Both the position numbers and the translations under genes were made by a program. A DNA stretch of 31,899 nt from positions 168,636 through 200,534 of the forward strand of contig DHPK01000009.1 in NCBI GenBank assembly GCA_002407845.1, written 5' to 3'. This document shows positions 31,338 to 31,899 of this stretch, piece after piece (position 1 is the first letter of the stretch; every line of letters begins with the position of its first letter). The notes below the pieces were generated by a model. That model was not told the origin of the DNA. It made no database searches and saw only the letters and a program-made list of their open reading frames with translations. Origin of the DNA: Leptolinea sp. UBA5366 (GTDB taxonomy: Bacteria > Chloroflexota > Anaerolineae > Anaerolineales > Anaerolineaceae).

Positions 31338-31899
31338 TTAATCCCCGAGATAATCTCGCAGAATTCGGCGGACAGTTGGATGGCGGAGCCGGCTCAGCGC
31401 CTGAGCTTCAATCTGACGGACACGTTCGCGCGTCACGCCCATTTTCCGCCCAACTTCTTCCAGCGTGTACGCCTGACCATCCAACAAGCCATATCGCAGT
31501 TGGAGAATGCGGACTTCACGCGGCGGGAGCCCGTTCAGGACTTCCTCAAGGTGTTCTTTCAATAAATTGTAGGTGGCGGTGTCGTCCGGCGGCGGCGCTT
31601 CCTCGTCTTCAATGAAGTCGCCCAGCACAGAATCTTCCTCATCATCAGTCGGAGTCTCAAGCGATAAAGGCCGGCGGGCAACCTGAATCATGTTTTCCAC
31701 TTTTTTAGGCGGCACGTCCAGCGCGACTGCCAGTTCTTCGACAGATGGATCACGTCCCAATTTTTGGGTCAGCTGATGTTGAACGCGCAGCAGTTTATTG
31801 ATCTGATCCCCCATGTGAACAGGCACACGGATTGTGCGCCCCTGATCAGCAATGGCGCGGGTGACAGCTTGCCGGATCCACCAGGTGGCATAGGTGCTG
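31338..31899 (-). CDS. rpoD: Primary sigma factor, C-terminal part (5' end outside window)
   Basis: The frame is open to the right edge of the window; about 187 residues are present. At the edge, STYATWWIRQAVTRAIADQ and RTIRVPVHM are region 2.3-2.4 of group 1 sigma factors. Region 3 follows (LGRDPSVEELAVALDVPPKKV), then the acidic DFIEDEEAPPPDDT and region 4 with LPPREVRILQLRYGL and the helix-turn-helix GVTRERVRQIEAQALSRLRHP. This is the RpoD/SigA type that recognises -35/-10 promoters. It ends in a strong terminator. An ATG at 31826 is internal. Confidence 0.95.
   Translation of the reverse strand, partial: STYATWWIRQAVTRAIADQGRTIRVPVHMGDQINKLLRVQHQLTQKLGRDPSVEELAVALDVPPKKVENMIQVARRPLSLETPTDDEEDSVLGDFIEDEEAPPPDDTATYNLLKEHLEEVLNGLPPREVRILQLRYGLLDGQAYTLEEVGRKMGVTRERVRQIEAQALSRLRHPTVRRILRDYLGD

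Noticed and set aside
1..31899. CRISPR arrays, insertion sequences, tRNA or rRNA genes, prophage
   Set aside because: No regularly spaced repeats, transposase-like proteins, terminal inverted repeats, cloverleaf sequences or phage genes were found on reading both strands.

Overview
The window reads as an ordinary chromosomal segment of an anaerobic, fermentative bacterium, most likely Chloroflexota of the Anaerolineae type. This placement is an inference. It rests on an energy-conserving group 4 [NiFe] hydrogenase operon, a Thr/Pro-rich lipoprotein linker, a strongly enlarged PhnE-type permease and the overall gene mix. No rRNA, tRNA, CRISPR array, insertion sequence or prophage was seen. No stretch longer than 300 bases lacks a gene; the two longest gaps are the lysC leader/dut promoter region (28593-28881) and the hydrogenase/pap2 promoter region (24157-24413).

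Layout, left to right. (1) 1-3247, plus strand: the 3' end of an iron-dependent alcohol dehydrogenase, an SDR oxidoreductase and an unknown multipass membrane protein, overlapping end to start, then a lipoprotein with a degenerate polysaccharide-deacetylase fold. (2) 3335-4862, minus: an Rrf2 regulator with its own palindromic operator candidate, and a thpR-rsfS pair in which rsfS seems to start with CTG. (3) 5023-7761, plus: alaS. (4) degV (minus) and surE (plus), divergent. (5) 9710-13458, minus: a phosphonate-type ABC transporter, phnD-phnC-phnE. (6) 13649-15647, plus: a beta-hydroxyacid dehydrogenase and an exported SUMF1-fold protein, with a 14-bp tandem duplication at their junction. (7) 15644-24156, minus: an eleven-gene operon for a membrane-bound group 4 [NiFe] hydrogenase with NuoJ/MbhD-, MrpC/NuoK-, NuoL-, NuoN- and NuoA-like membrane subunits, the small subunit, the NuoC-like subunit, the large subunit, the NuoH- and NuoI-like subunits and a maturation protease. 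(8) 24414-25004, plus: a PAP2 phosphatase. (9) 25052-28761, minus: lysC-asd-hom, the common aspartate pathway, behind a leader. (10) dut (plus) meeting ndk and a TPR protein (minus). (11) 31338-31899, minus: the C-terminal part of the primary sigma factor.

The most striking element is the lysC leader (28619-28761, minus). It encodes a 25-residue peptide with six Thr codons and three Ile codons, its TAG stop lies inside a downstream pairing arm, and three mutually exclusive RNA pairings end in a hairpin plus eight U just before lysC. This has all the parts of a classical ribosome-mediated threonine (possibly also isoleucine) transcription attenuator, of the kind known for the gammaproteobacterial thr operon, here controlling lysC-asd-hom in what looks like a Chloroflexota genome.

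The second notable system is the hydrogenase. Its large subunit keeps both CxxC nickel-binding motifs and has a 28-residue C-terminal tail after DPCFSCNDR, and the last gene of the operon encodes the matching HycI-type endopeptidase. So it is a hydrogenase and not a complex I. Its likely role is to couple ferredoxin oxidation and H2 evolution to ion pumping.
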